Origin: an uncultured Porphyromonadaceae bacterium
GTDB lineage: Bacteria; Bacteroidota; Bacteroidia; Bacteroidales; Muribaculaceae
Direction of reading: 5' to 3'
NCBI GenBank assembly: GCA_900544305.1
Contig: UQUV01000050.1
Location: 1 to 19,728 of the forward strand
Length of the DNA: 19,728 nucleotides
Part shown: positions 8,312 through 15,008 of the stretch, in pieces
How positions within the stretch are numbered: the stretch's first letter is position 1
Layout: the number at the start of each line of letters is the position of its first letter
Notes under the pieces: generated by a model
Told to the model about the DNA's origin: nothing
What the model saw: only the letters and a program-made list of their open reading frames with translations
The model's database searches: none
Made by a program: the position numbers and the translations under genes

Positions 8312-8867
8312 AACTATTGATAATTGGGGAGCTCCAGACAGCACTACAATCGATTTCGGAGACAAAGCAGCTGTAAAATTTCAAAACAAGTTTCTTGAAT
8401 TTTATTTAATCTGGACAAACAATACATCAAAAGCCATTCACATTCAATTGCCCACTCTGGAAGAAACGACTCTACCATCAGGCGTTCCTTTTCCCCAAAA
8501 ATTTGAAAATTTCATGGGTATATACGATTCTAATGGCAACTATTTGTATTCACTTATCGATTCCCGAGACAGAATAGAAACAACAGCCGACAGTTTTACA
8601 AAGGAAAGCTATTGCATCCCTGCACACACCACGTGCAAAGTCATGGTATCAAAACCAGAGTTTGAGTTCCTACCACACCCCTGGCCCTGGATACCCGGCA
8701 CTTATCAGGTGAAAATGAAATACGACTTCCCGGTAACTATCTACGACAAGGATTATGCTGTCGTCGAGAATGAGCATGGCGAACAGGAGTTCGAACAAGG
8801 AGCTGTGGTAGAAGAAGAAACCACCATTTCCGTAGACTACGACATGACATTGGTCTGTCTGGAATAA
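8169..8867 (+). CDS. Lipoprotein of unknown function, tandem copy 1
   Basis: The 232-residue protein has a type II signal peptide with lipobox LLTSC and lipidated Cys19, followed by GDKD. An in-frame ATG at 8091 would add 26 residues, but it precedes the promoter, and the 8169 start exactly matches the start of copy 2. The mature region looks beta-rich. Blocks shared with copy 2 are FGDKAAVK, LIWTNNTSKAI, CIPAH-TCK and PWPW-PGTYQVKMKYD. The end is acidic (VVEEETTISVDYDMTLVCLE). I recognise no named family. The first 143 nt and the last 174 nt are almost identical to copy 2, whereas the middle has diverged strongly. It is probably anchored in the envelope, and the acidic residues after Cys19 may favour surface export. 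Confidence 0.8.
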   Translation: MKKFCYLFTLLAFVLLTSCGDKDWSEVAGPRAIEKELTHGQSAIFTFETIDNWGAPDSTTIDFGDKAAVKFQNKFLEFYLIWTNNTSKAIHIQLPTLEETTLPSGVPFPQKFENFMGIYDSNGNYLYSLIDSRDRIETTADSFTKESYCIPAHTTCKVMVSKPEFEFLPHPWPWIPGTYQVKMKYDFPVTIYDKDYAVVENEHGEQEFEQGAVVEEETTISVDYDMTLVCLE

Positions 8868-8875
8868 ACACGACA
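8694..8875 (+). repeat. 3' repeat unit of the lipoprotein pair (copy 1)
   Basis: These 182 nt are identical by eye to 9427-9608. The identity covers the last 174 nt of the gene and 8 nt beyond the stop, then ends abruptly. Confidence 0.9.
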
Positions 8876-8910
8876 TTCATATAAATGAACTTTATTTATT
8901 AATTAACTAT

Positions 8911-9053
8911 ATGAAAAAATTCTGCTATTTATTCACGCTGCTGGCATTTGTCTTATTGACATCGTGCGGTGACAAAGACTGGTCGGAAGTGGCCGGACCA
9001 CGTGCCATAGAAAAAGAACTGACACACGGCCAGTCGGCAATATTTACTTTTGA
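8911..9053 (+). repeat. 5' repeat unit of the lipoprotein pair (copy 2)
   Basis: This is the partner of 8169-8311, with 2 mismatches in 143 nt. Confidence 0.9.
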
Positions 9054-9600
9054 GACCTACCAAGGGTGGGGTTGTAACGACAATCCAATACCGGATTTCG
9101 GCGATAAAGCAGCAGTAAAATACTATAACGTCTTCATCTATTTTCACTTGATATGGACAAACAATACATCTAAAGCCATTTATGTAAAGTTGCCGGATAT
9201 TTATACTGACATTCCGGAAGGCGGTCCTTTCCCCGAAAAGTTCAGGAACTATCTTGGCATTCATAATTACAAAGGAGAATACCAATATTCCCTGCTGGAT
9301 GCCAACTATGTGATCGACCTATGGAATTTACTGGAACCGGGATACTGCATCCCTGCCCATTCCACATGTAAAATGAATATTTCTCCGGGGCATTTTCCGA
9401 ATTTTCCAAAACCTTGGCCTTGGGCTCCCGGCACTTATCAGGTGAAAATGAAATACGACTTCCCGGTAACTATCTACGACAAGGATTATGCTGTCGTCGA
9501 GAATGAGCATGGCGAACAGGAGTTCGAACAAGGAGCTGTGGTAGAAGAAGAAACCACCATTTCCGTAGACTACGACATGACATTGGTCTGTCTGGAATAA
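8911..9600 (+). CDS. Lipoprotein of unknown function, tandem copy 2
   Basis: The 229-residue protein has the same signal peptide and lipobox as its neighbour (LLTSC, Cys19). Residues 1-48 and the last 58 residues are identical or nearly identical to copy 1, and the central part, about residues 49-172, is diverged but alignable and three residues shorter. The 43-bp gap to copy 1 is AT-rich with no convincing promoter or terminator, so the two genes are probably co-transcribed. A terminator follows at 9623. Function is unknown. The pattern suggests a beta-sandwich lipoprotein whose central loops or face vary while the ends are held constant. Confidence 0.85.
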   Translation: MKKFCYLFTLLAFVLLTSCGDKDWSEVAGPRAIEKELTHGQSAIFTFETYQGWGCNDNPIPDFGDKAAVKYYNVFIYFHLIWTNNTSKAIYVKLPDIYTDIPEGGPFPEKFRNYLGIHNYKGEYQYSLLDANYVIDLWNLLEPGYCIPAHSTCKMNISPGHFPNFPKPWPWAPGTYQVKMKYDFPVTIYDKDYAVVENEHGEQEFEQGAVVEEETTISVDYDMTLVCLE

Positions 9601-9608
9601 ACACGACA
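9427..9608 (+). repeat. 3' repeat unit of the lipoprotein pair (copy 2)
   Basis: This is the partner of 8694-8875, with no mismatch seen in 182 nt. Confidence 0.9.
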
Positions 9609-9622
9609 CAAACACATACAGC

Positions 9623-9658
9623 AACGGCTGCCGGCACAAATACCGACAGCCGTTTTCG
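9623..9658 (+). terminator. Intrinsic terminator after the lipoprotein pair
   Basis: Positions 9623-9634 pair with 9643-9654 (11 pairs and one C-A mismatch) around an 8-nt loop, followed by a short T run. Confidence 0.75.
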
Positions 9659-9743
9659 TTGCAAGCGGACAGAATTGTTTCCGTCACCTGTCCGTCATAC
9701 AAACTTCTGCCGTCAATTGGTGGCAGTTTTCGCTGATTTTTGT

Positions 9744-9751
9744 TAGTTTTG
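9744..9751 (+). promoter_or_regulatory. Promoter -7 element of the redox-thyA-folA operon
   Basis: TAGTTTTG fits TAnnTTTG. The nearest TTG (9717-9719) is 24 bases upstream, longer than usual. The start codon is only 21 nt downstream, so the leader is predicted to be about 10-15 nt, with no Shine-Dalgarno sequence. Confidence 0.5.
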
Positions 9752-9768
9752 CGTAGTAATACGCAAAA
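9747..9768. promoter_or_regulatory. Perfect 9-bp dyad over the promoter and leader (possible operator)
   Basis: Arms TTTTGCGTA (9747-9755) and TACGCAAAA (9760-9768) are perfect inverted repeats separated by 4 nt. The dyad overlaps the -7 element and ends 3 nt before the ATG at 9772. It could be bound by a dimeric regulator or form an mRNA hairpin that occludes the start. It has no U-tract in the right place for a terminator. Confidence 0.55.
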
Positions 9769-9771
9769 ACA

Positions 9772-11202
9772 ATGGCAAACAGGATGAACCGTCGGGAATG
9801 GATAAAGCGCACTTCTGCCGGAATGGCGGGAGCCGCCGTCGCGCTCTCCGGGTGCAGTGTCTGTCCGCCGGAACGTCTGAAAGGCGAAGTGTCGGTACCC
9901 GAACAGTTGCCAGTACTCAAGGCTTTCGATGTGCCCCGTCTCCGCGACCGTTTGCCACGACTGGGCATTTCCACCCTCTCCTTTCCCCGTACCGGGAAAA
10001 AGCTCGACGTGGAGGAAGGGAAACGCATCGTGCAGTTTGCCGCCGCTCATGGCGTAAAGCTGTTCGACACGGCATGGGCCTATCGCGAAGGTGAAGGCGA
10101 GCGTATTCTCGGCGATGCCCTGAAGGATTCCGACCGCTCTTCCTACCGTCTGTCCACCTCCATGCCCACCTGGGACATCAAAACGCTGGCGCAAGCCAAG
10201 GAAATTTTCTCCCGACAGCTCGAACTGCTCCACACTTCCTATATCGACTTCTATTCGCTTCAGGCAATCAACAGCCTGGCGAAATTCAATGCCGTCTACA
10301 AGCAGACGGGCGTTCTCGACTTTCTGCTGCGCATGCGCGAGGAAGGCGTTATCCGCCATCTGGGCATAGACCTGATTGGCGATGAAACGGTGATGGACGA
10401 ACTGCTGAAAAGCGGCAATATCACCCACCTGGAAGCTACGGATGTCGACCACGAATCGTCGGTCGACGCACTGCTCAACGAAGACGCTTTCTGGGATTTC
10501 ATGCGCATACCCTACAACGCCGAGGACAACCGGAAGCTCAATGGAGCTCCTCTGCGAATGATTGAGAAACTCCACCGTACGGGACTTGCCGTATTCGTGA
10601 CCAACCCGACAAAGGACGGAGCCCTGCGCGCCATGAGCGGCGACGCCACCGACATTCTTTATGAAGCCAATCCCCGACAGCCGATAGCCGGCTGGGCATT
10701 GCGCGATGCCGCAACGGCCGAAGGTACTGACTGCGTCATCGACAGCGTACCCGACATGGCGGCACTGAAAGAGGACGTGATGGTTTTCGGCAGCCCATTG
10801 GAATTCACTGCCGCTGAAAAGGAAACATGGAGCCGCGCGATGGAAGCCTATCTGACGAACACGCTCGTCAACTGCACCTACTGCGACCGCTGTATGCCCT
10901 GCCCCTACGGCATCAACATACCCGGCATTTTCCGCATCTACAACGAAGTGCTAAAAGAAGGCATGGTGCCCGACCGCTTCGGCGACATCTATTCGGAAAC
11001 TTTTTCCACCAAAGGCCGTTATTTTATTAACCGCTACCGTGCCGCCATCCGCGACGAAGAAAGCGCGTTCCGCTGCATCCGCTGTGACCTGTGCGTGCCC
11101 AAGTGCCCCGAACTGATAGCCATCCCGGAACAGATGGACCACATTGCCGCCATTGTTGAGACGGTGAAGGATGTGGAAGTAGAAAAAATCTGCGGACATT
11201 AA
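9772..11202 (+). CDS. Tat-exported aldo/keto-reductase-like Fe-S lipoprotein
   Basis: The 476-residue protein begins with a twin-arginine signal (NRREWIK, Arg7-Arg8) and a lipobox ALSGC (Cys28), so it should be folded in the cytoplasm, exported by Tat and lipid-anchored. Residues about 64-345 show an AKR barrel of the COG1453 type: LGISTLSF, FDTAWAY, LHTSYIDFYSLQAIN, EEGVIRHLGID. Of the AKR catalytic tetrad, Asp99 and Tyr104 are present, but the Lys position reads Ser130 (LSTSMP) and the His position reads Gln164 (SLQAIN). The C-terminal region carries two Fe-S motifs: C368-C371-C374-C377 followed by PYG, and C435-C438-C441-C445 followed by P. It opens a four-gene operon, and the next gene is a quinol-dehydrogenase-like Fe-S membrane protein. 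NADPH-dependent reductase activity is doubtful; an electron-transfer or non-classical role is my inference. Confidence 0.85.
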   Translation: MANRMNRREWIKRTSAGMAGAAVALSGCSVCPPERLKGEVSVPEQLPVLKAFDVPRLRDRLPRLGISTLSFPRTGKKLDVEEGKRIVQFAAAHGVKLFDTAWAYREGEGERILGDALKDSDRSSYRLSTSMPTWDIKTLAQAKEIFSRQLELLHTSYIDFYSLQAINSLAKFNAVYKQTGVLDFLLRMREEGVIRHLGIDLIGDETVMDELLKSGNITHLEATDVDHESSVDALLNEDAFWDFMRIPYNAEDNRKLNGAPLRMIEKLHRTGLAVFVTNPTKDGALRAMSGDATDILYEANPRQPIAGWALRDAATAEGTDCVIDSVPDMAALKEDVMVFGSPLEFTAAEKETWSRAMEAYLTNTLVNCTYCDRCMPCPYGINIPGIFRIYNEVLKEGMVPDRFGDIYSETFSTKGRYFINRYRAAIRDEESAFRCIRCDLCVPKCPELIAIPEQMDHIAAIVETVKDVEVEKICGH

Positions 11203-11215
11203 AACTACGGAGAAG

Positions 11216-12748
11216 ATGAAGAAACTGAAAAAAATACGTATCGCCGTTTCTCTGGCGTTTTTCCTGCTCCTGACGGCATTTTTTGCCGACGTGAGCGGTT
11301 GCCTGCCCCGTCAGTTGTCGGTGCTGGAGCAGATTCAGTTCCTGCCGTCGCTGCTGTCGTTCAATTTGGGCATGGTGGGTTTCTGGCTCATTGCCTCCTT
11401 CCTGTTCGGCAGAGTGTACTGCTCCACGGTCTGCCCGATGGGTACGTTTCAGGACTTTTTCGGACGGCTCGGCAAGAAAATCCGCAAAAAGAAAAACGCC
11501 CGCTACCGCTTTTCTCCGGCTAAAAACATATTGCGCTATTCCCTGCTGACTATGACGGCATTCAGCCTCTGTGCCGGCGTGGTAGCGTTTCCCGCACTTA
11601 TCGACCCTTACAGCGCCTATGGCCGCATCGTCGTGGCATTCGTCCGTCCGCTGACGGCATGGATACACAACACTGCCGCAACCGACAGCACCCTGCTGCT
11701 GACCGTCGACGTCGTGCTGCCCGGAGCCGTGGGACTTTCCGTAGCGGCACTGACAGCCGTTATTGTCGGCTTTCTGGCATTTCGCAACGGCCGCACGTTC
11801 TGCAACACCGTCTGCCCCGTCGGAGCGACATTAAGCCTGTGCAGCCGCTCGTCGATATGGCGGATGGAAATCGACACCGACAAGTGCATCAACTGCCACC
11901 GCTGTGAATATGCCTGCAAGGCGGCCTGCATCGACTTGAGCGACCACGTTGTCGACATGAGCCGCTGCGTGCTGTGTTTCAACTGCGTGGATGCCTGCAA
12001 TGATGACGCCATTACCTATACACCCAACCGCCACCGTGCCGCCACACCGCTGATGCAGCGCATCAAGGAACGTGCTGCCGTAGGTTCGGCCTCGCCGGCA
12101 ATGGATGTAATGATAAAGGAAAAGAAAAAAGCCGTGCCCGACGCTTCCCGCCGACGTTTCCTCAGTTTTGTGGGAACAGCCGCCGTTACGGGGTCGCTGG
12201 CAAATGCCGCCGATGGTATCCGCCAGGCGGAAGCCGCCGCAAAAGGCCGTATCCCGGTCAACCGCCGTCGTGCCGTCACCCCTCCCGGAGCAGAGTCGCG
12301 CGACGACTTTCTGCGCCGCTGCACCTCCTGCCAGCTTTGCGTCGGCAAATGCCCGCAACAGGTGCTCCGTCCGGCTGTAACGGAATACGGCATTCTTCAC
12401 CCGATGCAGCCGTACATGAACTTTGAGGCTTCCTTCTGCCGCGAAGCCTGCAACCTCTGCACGACAGTCTGTCCTACGGGGGCATTACGACCGTTAAGCG
12501 TGGAAGAAAAGAAGACAGCCGCCATCGGCAAGGCCAAGTTTCTGCTGCAAAACTGCGTCACGCAGACCGATGGCGTGAGCTGCGGCGCCTGCTCGCGCAA
12601 ATGCCCGGCTGAAGCCATCACGATGGTAGACTACAATAATACGGAAATACCCCAAATCGACGAATCGGCCTGCACCGGCTGCGGAAAATGCGAATACGTA
12701 TGCCCCGCCACACCCTACAAGGCCATCTACGTCGAAGGCATTGAATAG
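11216..12748 (+). CDS. NapH-NapG-like fusion: membrane polyferredoxin with internal Tat signal
   Basis: The 510-residue protein joins two modules. Residues 1-300 resemble NapH/MauN/CcoG membrane proteins: about four membrane segments (8-24, 46-66, 106-127, 160-188), two Cx3CP motifs (C69-C73 and C196-C200) and cytoplasmic Fe-S motifs at C224-C227-C230-C234 and C251-C254-C257-C261. Residues 311-330 form a Tat-like signal inside the chain (SRRRFLSFVG, then an Ala/Gly-rich hydrophobic stretch). Residues 368-510 resemble NapG/MauM, with four Cys clusters at C369-C372-C375-C379, C408-C412-C415-C419, C447/C456-C459-C463 and C486-C489-C492-C496. NapGH is known to pass electrons from quinol to exported acceptors, and I infer the same here. 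It starts 13 nt after the AKR-like gene; GGAG just upstream of the ATG may be a weak Shine-Dalgarno sequence. No Nap or DMSO-type reductase lies nearby. Confidence 0.85.
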   Translation: MKKLKKIRIAVSLAFFLLLTAFFADVSGCLPRQLSVLEQIQFLPSLLSFNLGMVGFWLIASFLFGRVYCSTVCPMGTFQDFFGRLGKKIRKKKNARYRFSPAKNILRYSLLTMTAFSLCAGVVAFPALIDPYSAYGRIVVAFVRPLTAWIHNTAATDSTLLLTVDVVLPGAVGLSVAALTAVIVGFLAFRNGRTFCNTVCPVGATLSLCSRSSIWRMEIDTDKCINCHRCEYACKAACIDLSDHVVDMSRCVLCFNCVDACNDDAITYTPNRHRAATPLMQRIKERAAVGSASPAMDVMIKEKKKAVPDASRRRFLSFVGTAAVTGSLANAADGIRQAEAAAKGRIPVNRRRAVTPPGAESRDDFLRRCTSCQLCVGKCPQQVLRPAVTEYGILHPMQPYMNFEASFCREACNLCTTVCPTGALRPLSVEEKKTAAIGKAKFLLQNCVTQTDGVSCGACSRKCPAEAITMVDYNNTEIPQIDESACTGCGKCEYVCPATPYKAIYVEGIE

Positions 12749-12771
12749 TAAAAACAAAAAACGGACAAAAT

Positions 12772-13566
12772 ATGAAACAGTATCTTGACTTGCTGCATCA
12801 TGTCATGGAAAACGGCGTGATGAAGAGCGACCGCACAGGAACCGGCACCAAAAGCGTGTTCGGCTATCAGATGCGGTTCAACATGGCTGACGGATTCCCG
12901 TTGCTGACAACGAAAAAACTGCACCTGAAATCCATCATTCATGAGCTGCTGTGGTTTCTGAACGGCGACACCAACGTGAAATACCTTCAGGACAACGGTG
13001 TGCGCATCTGGAACGAATGGGCGGACGCAAACGGCGACCTCGGTCACATCTACGGCTATCAGTGGCGTTCATGGCCCGACTATAACGGCGGCCATATCGA
13101 CCAGATAAAGGAAGTGGTGGAAACCATCAAACACAACCCCGATTCGCGCCGCATCATTGTTTCGGCGTGGAACGTGGCCGACCTGCCGAACATGAACCTG
13201 CCTCCCTGCCACGCCTTTTTCCAGTTCTACGTGGCCGACGGCAAACTGAGCCTCCAGCTCTACCAGCGCAGTGCCGACATCTTCCTCGGCGTACCGTTCA
13301 ACATCGCCTCCTATGCCCTCCTGCTGCAAATGATGGCACAGGTGACGGGGCTCGAAGCCGGCGACTTTGTTCACACGCTCGGCGATGCCCACATCTACAC
13401 CAACCATTTCGAACAGGTGCAGTTGCAGATGTCACGCGAACCGCGTCCGCTCCCGACGATGAAAATCAACCCCGACGTGAAGGACATTTTCTCCTTCCGT
13501 TTTGAAGACTTTACATTGGAAAACTACAACCCGCACCCGCACATCAAGGGCGTAGTGTCGGTATAA
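12772..13566 (+). CDS. thyA: Thymidylate synthase
   Basis: This enzyme methylates dUMP to dTMP using methylene-tetrahydrofolate, releasing dihydrofolate. The 264 residues equal the E. coli ThyA length. Visible motifs are the phosphate-binding DRTGTGTKSVFG with Arg21, WNEWAD at 80-85, the nucleophile Cys146 in NLPPCHAFFQF, and QRSADIFLGVPFNIASYALL (165-184) with the dUMP-contacting Asn177. All key residues are present. It starts 23 nt after the Fe-S fusion gene and is followed by folA after 15 nt, the usual pairing because DHFR regenerates the folate it consumes. Confidence 0.98.
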   Translation: MKQYLDLLHHVMENGVMKSDRTGTGTKSVFGYQMRFNMADGFPLLTTKKLHLKSIIHELLWFLNGDTNVKYLQDNGVRIWNEWADANGDLGHIYGYQWRSWPDYNGGHIDQIKEVVETIKHNPDSRRIIVSAWNVADLPNMNLPPCHAFFQFYVADGKLSLQLYQRSADIFLGVPFNIASYALLLQMMAQVTGLEAGDFVHTLGDAHIYTNHFEQVQLQMSREPRPLPTMKINPDVKDIFSFRFEDFTLENYNPHPHIKGVVSV

Positions 13567-13581
13567 CATACACAGACGGAT

Positions 13582-14079
13582 ATGAAAGAAAAACTGAGTG
13601 CCATCGTTGCCGTTGCCGAAGACGGAGCCATCGGCCGCAACGGCGACCTGCTCTGCCACATGTCGGCCGACCTGAAGCATTTTAAGAACGTCACTACCGG
13701 CGGAACCGTCGTTATGGGCCGCCGTACCTACGACTCTCTGCCTAAAGGGGCGTTGCCCAACCGGCGCAACATAGTGATAACGCGCAACCCGGACTTTACC
13801 GCAGAACGGGTGGAAACAGCACATTCGCTCGCCGAAGCGCTGCAACTCACCAAAGATGACGAAAAAGTGTTTGTCATCGGCGGCGAACAGATTTACCGTG
13901 CCACGTTCGACAGCGTGTCGACCCTGTACCTCACCCGCATTCACGCCCGTTTCCCGGATGCCGACGCGTTTTTCCCGGAAATCAATCCGTCGGAATGGCG
14001 CACAGTGAGTGAGGAATCCTTTCCTGCCGACGAAAAGAACCCCTATCCGTACACGTTTCTTACATTGGAAAGGCTATGA
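13582..14079 (+). CDS. folA: Dihydrofolate reductase with Trp-to-Cys change in the active-site loop
   Basis: This enzyme reduces dihydrofolate to tetrahydrofolate with NADPH. The 165 residues are normal. Family motifs include IVAVAEDGAIGRNGDLL (8-24), ADLKHFK (29-35) with the catalytic acid Asp30, TVVMGRRTYDSLP, NRRNIVITRN and VIGGEQIYR. The Leu-Pro-Trp of the Met20-type loop reads Leu-Leu-Cys here, so the nearly invariant Trp (Trp22 in E. coli) is Cys25. In E. coli this Trp holds a water near the substrate. Activity is expected from the context with thyA, but substrate or inhibitor binding may differ. It is the last gene of the operon and faces the TPR gene at 14113; no clear terminator was seen in the 33-bp gap. 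Confidence 0.95.
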   Translation: MKEKLSAIVAVAEDGAIGRNGDLLCHMSADLKHFKNVTTGGTVVMGRRTYDSLPKGALPNRRNIVITRNPDFTAERVETAHSLAEALQLTKDDEKVFVIGGEQIYRATFDSVSTLYLTRIHARFPDADAFFPEINPSEWRTVSEESFPADEKNPYPYTFLTLERL

Positions 14080-14112
14080 GCCGAGAAACAGGAACACAGA
14101 AGTTGAAAACCG

Positions 14113-14907
14113 CTATTCCGCAGGCTGCGGAGTCAGTTCGCCGATAATGCGCTTGAGGAACTGAGTCGGTTTTTGAGAATATGCCTGCTGCAGACAGCTG
14201 CGGGCTTCGGCTGCCGTTGGAGAGTCCAGCGGCAGTTGTTTTTGTTTCACCTCGTTGTAGCGGACAATCCCAATGTTGAGCAAGGCTTCCATGTTGTCCT
14301 TGTCCAGTTCCAGAATTTGGCGGTAGGCGCTGACACCCGGCTCTATTTCGCTGAGCAGGATATGTCCGCGCGCCTTGATGGAAAGCGTATATATATCGTC
14401 GGGATTGACGGTAAGCAGCGAATCGCTGATGGAAATCATCTTGGGCGCATTGTTGCGCGAATCGTAGTATTTGATAAGCTGCAGATTGATGCTGCGCTTG
14501 AGCCACGGCTGCTTTTCCTTGATTTTCAACAGCAGATTTTCGTAAATGTCGGGTTTTCCCAAACGGAACGCCTCCGTCTTCACATTTTCGAAAAGGTCGT
14601 TGAGAGCAATGCCCTTCTGCTGCGACAGTTCGACGAGCTGAATCTGCTTCTCCTCGTCGCCTTTCAGCCCGTAAAGAGCCAGAGCAAGGGAAATGGTAGG
14701 CAAATCAGTAGGCTGCTGCATCAGCATCAGTTCGTACATGGCAAGCGCACTGTCCCATTCCTGATAGGCATAGAAGCGTTCTGCCTTTTCCTTCAGCTTG
14801 CTGAAACTCGTTTCCGCCTGCAGCGGCTGACAAGTAACGGAAAAGACGGCGGCAATCAAAAAGAACTTGCCCAAAACGGAAAATAGATACTTCTGCATAT
14901 TTCTCAT
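14113..14907 (-). CDS. Exported tetratricopeptide-repeat protein
   Basis: The 264-residue protein starts with a signal peptide (hydrophobic 11-25, likely cleavage after Ala31 in LQAETS). The mature chain is mostly helical with TPR-like units: one at about 34-67 (RFYAYQEWDSALAMYELMLMQQP) and a pair near 172-225 (GVSAYRQILELDKDNMEALLNIG). No enzyme motif is visible, so it is probably a periplasmic or envelope scaffold, with the partner unknown. A second in-frame ATG at 14898 would drop three residues and leave the signal peptide intact. It is divergent from the SDR gene, and its stop lies 34 nt from the convergent folA stop. Confidence 0.85.
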   Translation of the reverse strand: MRNMQKYLFSVLGKFFLIAAVFSVTCQPLQAETSFSKLKEKAERFYAYQEWDSALAMYELMLMQQPTDLPTISLALALYGLKGDEEKQIQLVELSQQKGIALNDLFENVKTEAFRLGKPDIYENLLLKIKEKQPWLKRSINLQLIKYYDSRNNAPKMISISDSLLTVNPDDIYTLSIKARGHILLSEIEPGVSAYRQILELDKDNMEALLNIGIVRYNEVKQKQLPLDSPTAAEARSCLQQAYSQKPTQFLKRIIGELTPQPAE

Positions 14908-14915
14908 CGGTTATG

Positions 14916-14946
14916 TTTGCTCTTGCCACAAAGTTAGTTATTTTTG
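14916..14946 (+). promoter_or_regulatory. Promoter of the SDR gene
   Basis: TTTG at 14916-14919 and TATTTTTG at 14939-14946 are 19 bases apart, a full match to the Bacteroidetes consensus. The predicted leader is about 55 nt. Confidence 0.65.
14929..14936 (-). promoter_or_regulatory. Promoter -7 element of the TPR gene
   Basis: On the minus strand this reads TAACTTTG, fitting TAnnTTTG, 21 nt upstream of the ATG. No clear -33 TTG was seen. It lies inside the promoter of the divergent SDR gene. Confidence 0.45.
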
Positions 14947-15008
14947 TAAAAGAGAAATCCTTTGCAGGGTTAAATATTATTCAATACGGAACAATCACAA
15001 ACTGAAGT

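Noticed and set aside
9328..10575. 415-residue minus-strand open frame across copy 2 and the AKR-like gene
   Set aside because: It crosses a terminator, a promoter and two supported genes, with no signal or domain.
14117..14130. TCCGCAG/CTGCGGA dyad near the end of the TPR gene as a terminator
   Set aside because: The spacer is zero or one nucleotide, too tight for an RNA hairpin of this size, and there is no T-tract.
14173..14886. 237-residue plus-strand frame opposite the TPR gene
   Set aside because: The minus-strand protein has a signal peptide and TPR pattern; the plus frame has neither.
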